This document shows, one piece after another, positions 1 to 5,246 of a DNA stretch of 5,750 nt (within the stretch, counting starts at the first letter, position 1; the number at the start of each line of letters is the position of its first letter). The notes under the pieces were generated by a model, which worked only from the letters and a program-made list of their open reading frames with translations, made no database searches and had not been told where the DNA came from. A program made the position numbers and the translations under genes. This stretch comes from a bacterium (GTDB lineage: Bacteria; Acidobacteriota; Blastocatellia; Pyrinomonadales; Pyrinomonadaceae). The DNA is taken from the NCBI GenBank assembly GCA_029945985.1, contig JAQSDP010000145.1:1-5750 (forward strand). The letters are read 5' to 3'.

Positions 1-419
1 AGTGGGGCATCGCCAGTGATAAACCGGTGCCCGCGGATTACGACGGCGATGGTAAAACGGACTTCGCTGTGTATCGCGACGGAACTTGGTGGGTATTGTT
101 TGCCAATGGCAGCGGCTACACCACGGCTCAATGCGGCATCGCGTCCGACAAGCCGATCCAGTCCGATTACGACGGCGACGGCAAGGCTGACTACGCAGTC
201 TATCGTAACGGCGAATGGTGGGTCCTCAACAGCAACGGCGGCCCTTCGATGGTGCAGTGGGGCATCGCCAGCGACGAACCCGTTCCCGCCGATTACGACG
301 GCGACGGCAAGGCCAATCCCGCTATCTACCGAAACGGCGAATGGTGGACGCTTCTTCCCACCGGCTACACCCAGAACACCTGGGGCATGACAGACGATGT
401 CCCGGTGCCGGGTCGCTGA
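1..419 (+). CDS. FG-GAP/VCBS-like calcium-loop repeat protein, C-terminal part (5' end outside window)
   Basis: The frame is open from the window edge (first complete codon at position 3) to TGA at 417-419, so only the last 138 residues are visible. They form three tandem repeats of 43, 42 and 41 residues beginning at 3, 132 and 258, and a truncated fourth beginning at 381. Each repeat has a WGIASD-type start, a DYDGDGK acidic loop, an AVYRNGEWW-type strand pair and a variable linker. The D-x-D-G-D-G-x-x-D loops resemble the calcium-binding loops of FG-GAP/VCBS repeats, which usually fold as beta-propeller blades in secreted or surface proteins. The third loop ends in N instead of D, and the second repeat starts with Cys (TGC) where the others have Trp (TGG). 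The protein ends soon after the fourth WG, as is common when such repeats form a C-terminal domain. The N-terminal catalytic or binding domain and any signal peptide cannot be seen. Confidence 0.88.
   Translation, partial: WGIASDKPVPADYDGDGKTDFAVYRDGTWWVLFANGSGYTTAQCGIASDKPIQSDYDGDGKADYAVYRNGEWWVLNSNGGPSMVQWGIASDEPVPADYDGDGKANPAIYRNGEWWTLLPTGYTQNTWGMTDDVPVPGR
3..416 (+). repeat. Tandem coding repeat, about 126 bp period, 3.3 copies
   Basis: Units start at 3, 132, 258 and 381 (129, 126 and 123 bp, then a 36-bp remnant). Conservation is highest around tggggcatcgccag and gattacgacggcgacggcaa and lowest in the linker after the WW pair. The length steps are whole codons, so the frame is kept. The copies are similar at DNA level, so they may recombine or be misassembled in short-read data. 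Confidence 0.85.
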
Positions 420-491
420 CCGAAATCCAGCGTGTCTGAGTGGATCGGATCTCGACCGGAGCTGTCGGCGTTTGGCCGCGGCCGCCTCGGA

Positions 492-519
492 GCTGGCCGG
501 CGCAGGTTACGGGGCCAGC
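492..519 (+). terminator. Possible stem-loop downstream of the repeat-protein gene
   Basis: GCTGGCC at 492-498 pairs exactly with GGCCAGC at 513-519 around a 14-nt loop. It lies 73 nt after the stop of the upstream gene in a GC-rich tract. No T-run follows, so an intrinsic terminator is doubtful. It may be only a chance inverted repeat in GC-rich DNA. Confidence 0.2.
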
Positions 520-710
520 CGCAGTGAGCCTCGGAGCGGCGGTGGGCTTCGGAGCGGTCAGTGGTTGCCGGCGCCGCTCGCAAGTCGCGTTGCAGAAGTT
601 AATGCAGGCCGGATTTCCCGTCCATTTCCCACCAAAAAACGCGGTGCAGCGCGTACAAATATGTCTGCATCGTTTCCGGTATGGTCGACACACTCCGCCC
701 TCTCAGCTTC

Positions 711-730
711 CTCTATGATTTTCCATAGAG
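711..730. repeat. Perfect 7-bp inverted repeat (stem-loop)
   Basis: CTCTATG (711-717) and CATAGAG (724-730) are exact reverse complements around a 6-nt loop. The element ends 11 nt before the first of the two long palindromes. No T-run follows on either strand, so it is not a typical intrinsic terminator. It could be an operator, an RNA hairpin or chance. Confidence 0.5.
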
Positions 731-741
731 TGCAAAACCAA

Positions 742-757
742 TGTGGCACGTGCCACA
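742..757. promoter_or_regulatory. Perfect 16-bp palindrome, copy 1 (operator-like)
   Basis: TGTGGCACGTGCCACA is its own exact reverse complement with a central CpG, the symmetry expected of a site for a dimeric regulator (LacI-family operators often have a central CpG, but no regulator gene is visible here). A near copy lies at 843-860. No gene starts just downstream on either strand, so a regulatory role is inferred only from the symmetry and the duplication. A REP-like dispersed repeat is an alternative. Confidence 0.45.
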
Positions 758-842
758 ATTTGAAAATGAAGGAGGAAGGATTCGGATAAAGTGCAGTAAA
801 GATCAGGCCGCTGTTAACTTTTGACCGTTCGCTATCCACTGA

Positions 843-860
843 ATGTGGCGCGTGCCACAT
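843..860. promoter_or_regulatory. Near-perfect 18-bp palindrome, copy 2 (operator-like)
   Basis: ATGTGGCGCGTGCCACAT is symmetrical except for one base pair next to the centre. Its inner 16 bases differ from the copy at 742-757 by one base (G for A at 850). The two centres are 102 bp apart. Function is unknown, with the same alternatives as for copy 1. Confidence 0.45.
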
Positions 861-950
861 CCCGAAACGCATTGATTGTGGAGTCCGGAGCCGGCGCCTT
901 TTTCGCGTATATCGAAAAGTTCGTAGGACAAAAATCCAGGGTATAATTTC

Positions 951-969
951 AAAATTGGTTCACCACCAA
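951..969 (-). terminator. Weak candidate terminator of lpxC
   Basis: Read on the minus strand just after the lpxC stop, TTGGT (from 969) pairs with ACCAA (to 955) around a 5-nt loop, and TTTT follows (complement of 951-954). Position and T-run fit an intrinsic terminator, but the 5-bp stem with only two G-C pairs is weak. Confidence 0.3.
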
Positions 970-977
970 AACCCACC

Positions 978-1826
978 TCAAGAGGTAATTACGGCCCAGG
1001 CGTCTTCAGTCTTCAGTAGCTTGCTCATCAAAGCGGCGTGCACCGCATGGCCGCTCTTTTCCGCGGTGATCTTGCCTTGGAGCGGCATCCCGAGGAGAGC
1101 CACGTCGCCGATAATGTCGAGGATCTTGTGGCGGACGAATTCGTCGTCAAAACGGAGTGGCGTTTCGTTGAGCATTCCGTCTGGCGTAAGGACGATGGCG
1201 TTGTCGAGCGACCCACCGAGTGCCAGATTTGCCTTTCGCAGCATCTCGATCTCATGAGTGAAGCCGAACGTTCGTGCCGACGCGATCTGCTCGCCGAACG
1301 ATCCGTTTTCCATTACGAAATGAAATGACTGACGCTGGATGAACGGATGCGAGAAGTCGATCACGCATTCGATCTCGAATTTATCGGATGGCTCGACCGA
1401 CATCTTCCGCCCTCCGTCATCGATATCCACGCGCTTCAAAACCTTCAACGTTCGCCGGGGATCATCGAGTTTCTTTACACCGGCCTTCGCGATGAGTTCG
1501 ACCCAATCCTCGCTCGACCCGTCGAGGATCGGGATCTCGATGCTATCCAGCTCGACAAAAACGTTATCGATGCCGGTCCCGCGTAGGGCAGAAAGAAGGT
1601 GTTCGCAGGTAGACAGAACCACACCGCCCCGCATAAGCGTTGTCGCGTAAGAACAGTGTGATACGTATTCGACCGACGCTGGGATCTCGAAGTGGTCGAG
1701 GTCCGTGCGGACGAATACATACCCGGTATTTGGAGGAGCGGGTTTAAGTTTGAGGTTTACGTCGACTCCAGTATGGAGCCCTATTCCCTTTGTCTTGACG
1801 GCTTTGCCTATAGTGGTTTGGTTCAT
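978..1826 (-). CDS. lpxC: UDP-3-O-acyl-N-acetylglucosamine deacetylase LpxC
   Basis: LpxC is the zinc-dependent cytosolic enzyme that removes acetate from UDP-3-O-acyl-GlcNAc, the committed step of lipid A synthesis. The 282-residue protein is slightly shorter than the roughly 305-residue E. coli enzyme and covers both domains. Visible motifs are GIGLHTG (14-20), STCEHLLSAL with E75 and zinc ligand H76 (72-81), EIPILDGS (97-104), ARTFGF (184-189), LGGSLDNAIV (203-212), FVRHKILDIIGD with zinc ligands H233 and D237 (230-241), and KSGHA with the catalytic H260 (257-261). The spacing of these residues matches the family, so it should be active. The ATG at 1826 is favoured because an in-frame TAG lies two codons upstream. 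No clear Shine-Dalgarno sequence precedes it. The gene is transcribed divergently from the + strand cluster and stands alone, with no other lipid A genes in the window. LpxC levels are often controlled by proteolysis in enterobacteria, but nothing here shows whether that applies. Confidence 0.97.
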   Translation of the reverse strand: MNQTTIGKAVKTKGIGLHTGVDVNLKLKPAPPNTGYVFVRTDLDHFEIPASVEYVSHCSYATTLMRGGVVLSTCEHLLSALRGTGIDNVFVELDSIEIPILDGSSEDWVELIAKAGVKKLDDPRRTLKVLKRVDIDDGGRKMSVEPSDKFEIECVIDFSHPFIQRQSFHFVMENGSFGEQIASARTFGFTHEIEMLRKANLALGGSLDNAIVLTPDGMLNETPLRFDDEFVRHKILDIIGDVALLGMPLQGKITAEKSGHAVHAALMSKLLKTEDAWAVITS

Positions 1827-1981
1827 CAGCTAGCCAATGCAATACAAACCACGTGCCGCAGCTAAAGTCGAGGCAATTAGTATACAGTGACGAATAATGC
1901 GGAGTTTTCGTCGCGTTTTCGCAACACAACTGTGGCGCTCGTTTACTAATATCCCACCACGAACTACAATTTAGCAACGAT
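1827..1981. promoter_or_regulatory. Divergent intergenic region between lpxC and the + strand cluster
   Basis: This 155-bp stretch must carry the start signals for both directions. The best minus strand -10 is TATACT (complement of 1879-1884), 52 nt before the lpxC start, but no good -35 sits upstream. On the + strand only weak AT-rich hexamers are present (around 1944-1951). GTTTTCG occurs twice, 11 bp apart (1904-1910 and 1915-1921). Half-sites resembling the palindromes at 742 and 843 occur here: TGTGGCGC at 1931-1938 and CACGTGCC at 1850-1857. The exact promoters cannot be set by eye. Confidence 0.4.
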
Positions 1982-2569
1982 ATGGCAATCCAGACTGCGG
2001 GCCAGAAGTCCGCAAAGATAACGAAGCTTAAGATCGAAGATCAGTCAACGATAGATCTTCCCAAAGGAGCACACGAGCAGATCCAAAAGGCGTTGGACTT
2101 TCTACCTATCGAGCATCAGCGTGGGCTCGAGAAGGTGAAACTCGTCGATTTCATTAACGATCCCCGGCTCAAGAATATGGACGTGCCGATGAAAGGCGAC
2201 CTGCCCGGGATCTATCATCCGAGGATCCAGAACCAGGGCGCCTGGCTTGAACTTTCGATGGGAGCCTTGCTACAGCCCACCGAAGGATGGGCGAAGAAGT
2301 GGATGGCGAAGTCCGCGTTCAAGTCGAACCTCGCCGGGTTGATCTTCTCGCTTGTAGGGCAGCATTATCATTTCACTCTCAAGCATTCGGTTAAGAAACA
2401 GAATCTCGAGCCACAGATTCGGCAGTACGCCGAAAAGAACCTTCGTGAATGGGGAGAGAAGGAGAACGCCAATAGTGTTCGGGCAAAGATCTTCAAGCCT
2501 GTTCGCCCCTACGTGGAGCGACTGGCGAAATGGCTCAACAAAAAAGCTGCGCAGAATCAAAAGAAATAG
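1982..2569 (+). CDS. Uncharacterised zincin-like protein, apparently without catalytic HExxH
   Basis: I do not recognise a named family. The 195-residue protein is soluble in appearance, with no signal peptide or membrane segment, and is basic at its C-terminus (KKAAQNQKK). Its middle resembles the core of small zincin metallopeptidases: a strand-like GIYHPRIQNQGAWLEL (76-91) followed by a helix NLAGLIFSLVGQHYHFTL (116-133). Aligned by eye with the F-H-E-I-G-H-H-x-H pattern of such enzymes, FSLVGQHYH (122-130) keeps F, G and two later His, but has S, L and Q where the catalytic H, E and H should be. H128, H130 and H135 remain. If the alignment is right, this is an inactive relative used for binding or regulation; if wrong, it is simply a hypothetical protein. 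It is the first gene of the + strand run, ends 1 nt before the next start, and has no evident Shine-Dalgarno sequence. ATG 1982 is the first ATG in frame. Confidence 0.75.
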   Translation: MAIQTAGQKSAKITKLKIEDQSTIDLPKGAHEQIQKALDFLPIEHQRGLEKVKLVDFINDPRLKNMDVPMKGDLPGIYHPRIQNQGAWLELSMGALLQPTEGWAKKWMAKSAFKSNLAGLIFSLVGQHYHFTLKHSVKKQNLEPQIRQYAEKNLREWGEKENANSVRAKIFKPVRPYVERLAKWLNKKAAQNQKK

Positions 2570-2570
2570 T

Positions 2571-3434
2571 TTGGACGATCAAACAAAAGAAGCCATCTCC
2601 GCAACCGCAAAAAAGGCTGAGCGTATAGCGGAGGAAGTCGTTGAACGCCCGTGGGTTCGGGCCTTCTCACGGATCGGGTTCCTTGCTAAAGGTTTTCTTT
2701 TTCTCGTCATTGGTCTCTCGGCAATCCTTTTGGCGACAGGTATGCAAGGGGGCCGTATCACCGATCCCGCGGGGGCGATGGCGGCCATTGCGCAATATTC
2801 GGCGGGGAAGTTTCTTCTTACGATCTTCTTCATCGGAGCCTTGGGCCACGGGGTATGGAATATTCTTCGCGGAATTGCTGATGTCGATGGTGTAGGTAAA
2901 GGGATCAAGGGCATCATCGCGAGGTCCGCATCGGTAGGAGTCGGTATTTTCTATTTCATTCTCGCCGCGACGGCTTTCACCATAGTGCTAACCCACTCTG
3001 TGTCGGAAGAAAATGGTCGAGCCGAGGAGACTGTCGCGTGGATCTTCCTTTCGATCCCGCTTGGAGCTGTGGTGATTCTGATAGTCGCTCTCGGCTTTTG
3101 GGGAGTGGCTATCCACGAATGCTATAGCGGCATCAGCGGTAAGTTTCAGGAGAATTATAAGACTTGGAAGCTCACACCTGCGATGGAGAAGTTCGCAATG
3201 TTGCTTGGGGTCATCAGCTTCAGTACCCGAGCATTTTTATATGTCCTCGTCGGCTACTTCTTTTTCTTGGCCGCAAACCTGAACGACCCAAGTCAGGCGC
3301 AAGGTATCGACGGGGCGCTTCTTTCACTTGCACAGAGTCGATACGGTTCGATATTGCTGTTGGTTTCCGGCTTCGGGCTTTTCTGTAATGGCGTTCTCGC
3401 TTTTTTTGAGGCAAAATATCGTCGAATCTGCTGA
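2571..3434 (+). CDS. DUF1206 family six-TM membrane protein (TTG start)
   Basis: The 287-residue protein has three repeated two-helix units typical of DUF1206, a family of integral inner-membrane proteins of unknown function. Unit 1 begins with FSRIGFLAKGFLFLVIGLSA (32-51), unit 2 with ARSASVGVGIFYFILAATAF, and unit 3 with ISFSTRAFLYVLVGYFFF. Unit 3 ends in GLFCNGVLAFFEAKYRRI, a usual DUF1206 ending. The first 31 residues form a charged, probably cytosolic helix. An in-frame ATG at 2445 would overlap the upstream gene by 125 nt, and the next in-frame ATG would remove the first membrane helix. TTG at 2571, 1 nt after the upstream stop, is therefore the best start. The ribosome site is weak (AAAGAAA), and translation is probably coupled to the upstream gene. 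No transport or catalytic role can be assigned. Confidence 0.87.
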   Translation: MDDQTKEAISATAKKAERIAEEVVERPWVRAFSRIGFLAKGFLFLVIGLSAILLATGMQGGRITDPAGAMAAIAQYSAGKFLLTIFFIGALGHGVWNILRGIADVDGVGKGIKGIIARSASVGVGIFYFILAATAFTIVLTHSVSEENGRAEETVAWIFLSIPLGAVVILIVALGFWGVAIHECYSGISGKFQENYKTWKLTPAMEKFAMLLGVISFSTRAFLYVLVGYFFFLAANLNDPSQAQGIDGALLSLAQSRYGSILLLVSGFGLFCNGVLAFFEAKYRRIC

Positions 3435-3440
3435 GATCTT

Positions 3441-3839
3441 ATGAAATATTGGCTTGTGAAACAGGAACCTACCGCGTATTCGTGGGACGATTTCGTCGCT
3501 GAAGGTAAGACGGATTGGACCGGCGTTCGTAATTATCAGGCTCGAAATTTCTTGAAGGAAATGAAGACGGGCGACAAGGTCTATTACTATCATTCTAACG
3601 TCGGAAAGGAAATCGTAGGGATCGCTGAGGTCACTAAAGAAGCATTTCCAGACCCGACCGACACAGTCTGGCACGCGGTAGAATTGACGCCGCTAAAGCC
3701 ATTCAAAAGGCCGGTCACGCTCGCCGAGATCAAGGCGAACGGGGCGCTGGCAAACATCTATCTCGTCCGGCAGCCGCGTTTCTCGGTTATGCCGCTGACC
3801 AAGGATGAGTATCAAGAGATCTTGAGCATGTCGAAATAG
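3441..3839 (+). CDS. EVE domain-containing protein (PUA-like, THYN1 type)
   Basis: The 132 residues make one complete EVE domain, a PUA/YTH-like fold. The family is thought to bind modified bases in DNA or RNA; eukaryotic THYN1 is the best-known relative. Diagnostic segments are YWLVKQEPTAYSWDD (3-17), DWTGVRNYQARNFL (25-38), M-K-T-G-D-KVYYYHS (41-52), IVGIAEV (58-64), FPDPT (69-73) and RQPRFSVMPLT (110-120). All lie in the usual order and the length is normal for a stand-alone bacterial member. It starts 6 nt after the DUF1206 stop with a modest GAGAT ribosome site and ends 8 nt before the ATP-grasp gene, so it is probably co-transcribed with both. There is no restriction endonuclease, methyltransferase or helicase nearby, so a defence role is not supported by context. 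The ligand is unknown. Confidence 0.93.
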   Translation: MKYWLVKQEPTAYSWDDFVAEGKTDWTGVRNYQARNFLKEMKTGDKVYYYHSNVGKEIVGIAEVTKEAFPDPTDTVWHAVELTPLKPFKRPVTLAEIKANGALANIYLVRQPRFSVMPLTKDEYQEILSMSK

Positions 3840-3847
3840 GATCCGGA

Positions 3848-5236
3848 ATGAACTCTGCCCCCGAAACCGCACGCGGACCGCTGTTGAAGAACGCGGTTGA
3901 TTACTATCATTCGCTTTTAGAGGATCACGATCTTGCGACCGAATCGCACCGTGTTCTCCAAGATGGACTCGAGAGAAATCGTCTTGTTTTTGGTGGCCGC
4001 CCCTTATCGCCTTATCTACGACCCCACTTCATCACGTTCGCTGACTGGGCTCGGGTCAAGATGACCTGCGAAACGATCTGGAGCGCTTTGCAAAAGGTCA
4101 AGGACGCCGCCGTAGCAGATGATTCGATTTTGGATGAACTTGGCGTCACGCCGATCGAGCGCGAACTGGTCAAGATCGATCCGGGCTATAGGCAAGTGTC
4201 ACCGACCTCGCGGCTCGATTCGTTTCTAACGGACGACGCGTACAGCTACGTCGAACTGAACGGTGAAAGCCCGGCCGGGATCGCATACGCCGACTCGGCC
4301 ACGGCGATATTTCGCTCGCTTCCGGTACTGGAAAGATTTTGCGAGCGTTACGAGGTTCAAGGCTTCAACGGCCGACCGCTTTTGCTCGACGTGCTGCTCG
4401 ATTGTTGGGACGAATTTTGCGGCGGTAAAGCCGACCGTAAGCCCGTGATCGCCATCGTCGACCTGAAGGATCTCCCGACCCAAAAGGAGTTCGAACTCTT
4501 CCGGGATTACTTTGAAGAACAGGGCTACGACGCGATGATCTGCTCGCCGCATGAACTCGAGTGTGACGGCGGTAAGCTCTATCTCGGCGGAGTCCAGATC
4601 GATGTCGTTTACAAGCGGCTGCTCGTGAACGAATATCTGCCGATCATGGGCGAGGCTCCTGCTCTTGTTGACGCCTATCGCGCCGGATCAATCTGCATGG
4701 TGAATAGCTTCCGCGGAAAGCTGGTACATAAGAAAGCGATCTTCGCCGTACTCACAGACCAGCGTTACGCGTGCCTGTTTAACGAAGCCGAACTCGCAGC
4801 CATAGCTGATCACGTGCCGTGGACAAGAAAATTTCGAGACGAGAGAACCATCAATAGCAACGAAGAGATCGATCTTGTCCAATGGACACGAGCCAACTCT
4901 TCAAAACTTGTGTTGAAGCCTAACGACGACTACGGTGGACACGGCATCTACATCGGGTGGAACTCCAGCGAGCAAGAATGGAGCGAAGCAATATCCGCCG
5001 CACTGGCTGACGGCGATTACCTCGTGCAGGAACGCGTGCGCACAGCGAAAGAGATGTTCCCAATGATCTTCGATGAACATGGGAAGTGGGGAATGATCGA
5101 GCAGCTCGTTGACCTCGATCCGCTGCTCTTTAATGGCAGTGTGGGGGCCGCATTCACGCGTCTTTCGACCAGCGAACTCGCCAACGTTTCCTCCGGGGGT
5201 GGCATGGTGCCGACATTCATAATCTCCGAAAAATAA
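3848..5236 (+). CDS. Circularly permuted ATP-grasp family protein
   Basis: The 462-residue protein resembles the circularly permuted type 2 ATP-grasp family, related to glutathionylspermidine synthase and to enzymes that form amide bonds between carboxylates and amines using ATP. Family-like segments are SPYLRPHFIT (54-63), SYVELNGESPAGIAYAD (133-149), a Rossmann-like stretch PVIAIVDLKD (199-208), VVYKRLLVNEYL (253-264), and the nucleotide-binding KLVLKPNDDYGGHGIYIGW (353-371) with K357 and the GGHG loop, then YLVQERV (391-397). The C-terminus has a Gly-rich SSGGGMVPTF (448-457). It has no signal peptide. An AGGA lies 9 nt upstream of the ATG, one of the better ribosome sites here. In many bacteria such proteins sit beside an alpha-E (DUF403) protein and a transglutaminase-like protein; neither is visible here. 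The next gene is a carboxyltransferase 10 nt downstream. The substrate is unknown, so a specific ligase name would be unsafe. Confidence 0.85.
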   Translation: MNSAPETARGPLLKNAVDYYHSLLEDHDLATESHRVLQDGLERNRLVFGGRPLSPYLRPHFITFADWARVKMTCETIWSALQKVKDAAVADDSILDELGVTPIERELVKIDPGYRQVSPTSRLDSFLTDDAYSYVELNGESPAGIAYADSATAIFRSLPVLERFCERYEVQGFNGRPLLLDVLLDCWDEFCGGKADRKPVIAIVDLKDLPTQKEFELFRDYFEEQGYDAMICSPHELECDGGKLYLGGVQIDVVYKRLLVNEYLPIMGEAPALVDAYRAGSICMVNSFRGKLVHKKAIFAVLTDQRYACLFNEAELAAIADHVPWTRKFRDERTINSNEEIDLVQWTRANSSKLVLKPNDDYGGHGIYIGWNSSEQEWSEAISAALADGDYLVQERVRTAKEMFPMIFDEHGKWGMIEQLVDLDPLLFNGSVGAAFTRLSTSELANVSSGGGMVPTFIISEK

Positions 5237-5246
5237 TCGTCCTTTC

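Larger units (their letters stand above)
420..977. other. 558-bp tail-to-tail intergenic region with no convincing gene
   Basis: This gap lies between a + strand gene ending at 419 and the minus strand lpxC ending at 978, so neither neighbour needs a promoter here. The part from about 440 to 580 is very GC-rich. It contains the palindrome GGCCGCGGCC (474-483), three copies of TCGGAGC (487, 531 and 549) and an inverted repeat at 492-519. The part from about 640 on is more AT-rich and holds a stem-loop (711-730), two matching palindromes (742-757 and 843-860) and a TATAAT hexamer (942-947). Open frames cross the region on both strands, but none has a recognisable domain, a ribosome site or a composition that looks coding. 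I see no tRNA or CRISPR structure. A small RNA or a decayed gene cannot be excluded. Confidence 0.6.

Noticed and set aside
16..390. Open frame rich in T, A and P with internal repeats
   Set aside because: It is the shifted-frame shadow of the DYDGDGK repeats; the repeat periodicity comes from the true frame.
742..762. Sigma-54 promoter suggested by TGGCACG
   Set aside because: The -12 GC element is missing at the required distance on both strands in both palindromes.
397..789. Open + strand frame of 130 codons after the repeat protein
   Set aside because: It starts inside the upstream gene in another frame, crosses a GC-rich tract where stops are rare, and its product has low-complexity A/R/S composition with no domain.
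661..870. Two in-frame CXXCH heme-binding motifs (CGTCH at 742-756 and CGACH at 844-858, 34 codons apart), suggesting a diheme cytochrome c
   Set aside because: Both motifs are the direct reading of the palindromes TGTGGCNCGTGCCAC. An in-frame TAA at 787-789 separates them, there is no signal peptide, and the surrounding residues do not look like a cytochrome. A decayed cytochrome remains a remote possibility.
558..872. Minus strand open frame of 104 codons across the intergenic region
   Set aside because: The repeated MWHAPH/LWHVPH segments come from the palindromes. There is no ribosome site, family resemblance or coding-like composition.
885..905. GC-rich tract followed by TTTTT as an intrinsic terminator
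   Set aside because: No usable stem with a loop forms before the T-run; GGCGCC is only self-complementary.
955..1257. Open + strand frame of 100 codons
   Set aside because: It is almost entirely antisense to lpxC, whose motifs prove the minus strand is coding.
2445..2570. ATG 2445 as the start of the DUF1206 gene
   Set aside because: It would overlap the upstream coding sequence by 125 nt, and the extra residues (Arg/Ser-rich) are an out-of-frame reading of that gene.
3441..3839. EVE gene as part of a defence island
   Set aside because: No nuclease, helicase, methyltransferase, toxin or mobile element is seen in the window, and the neighbours are metabolic or uncharacterised.
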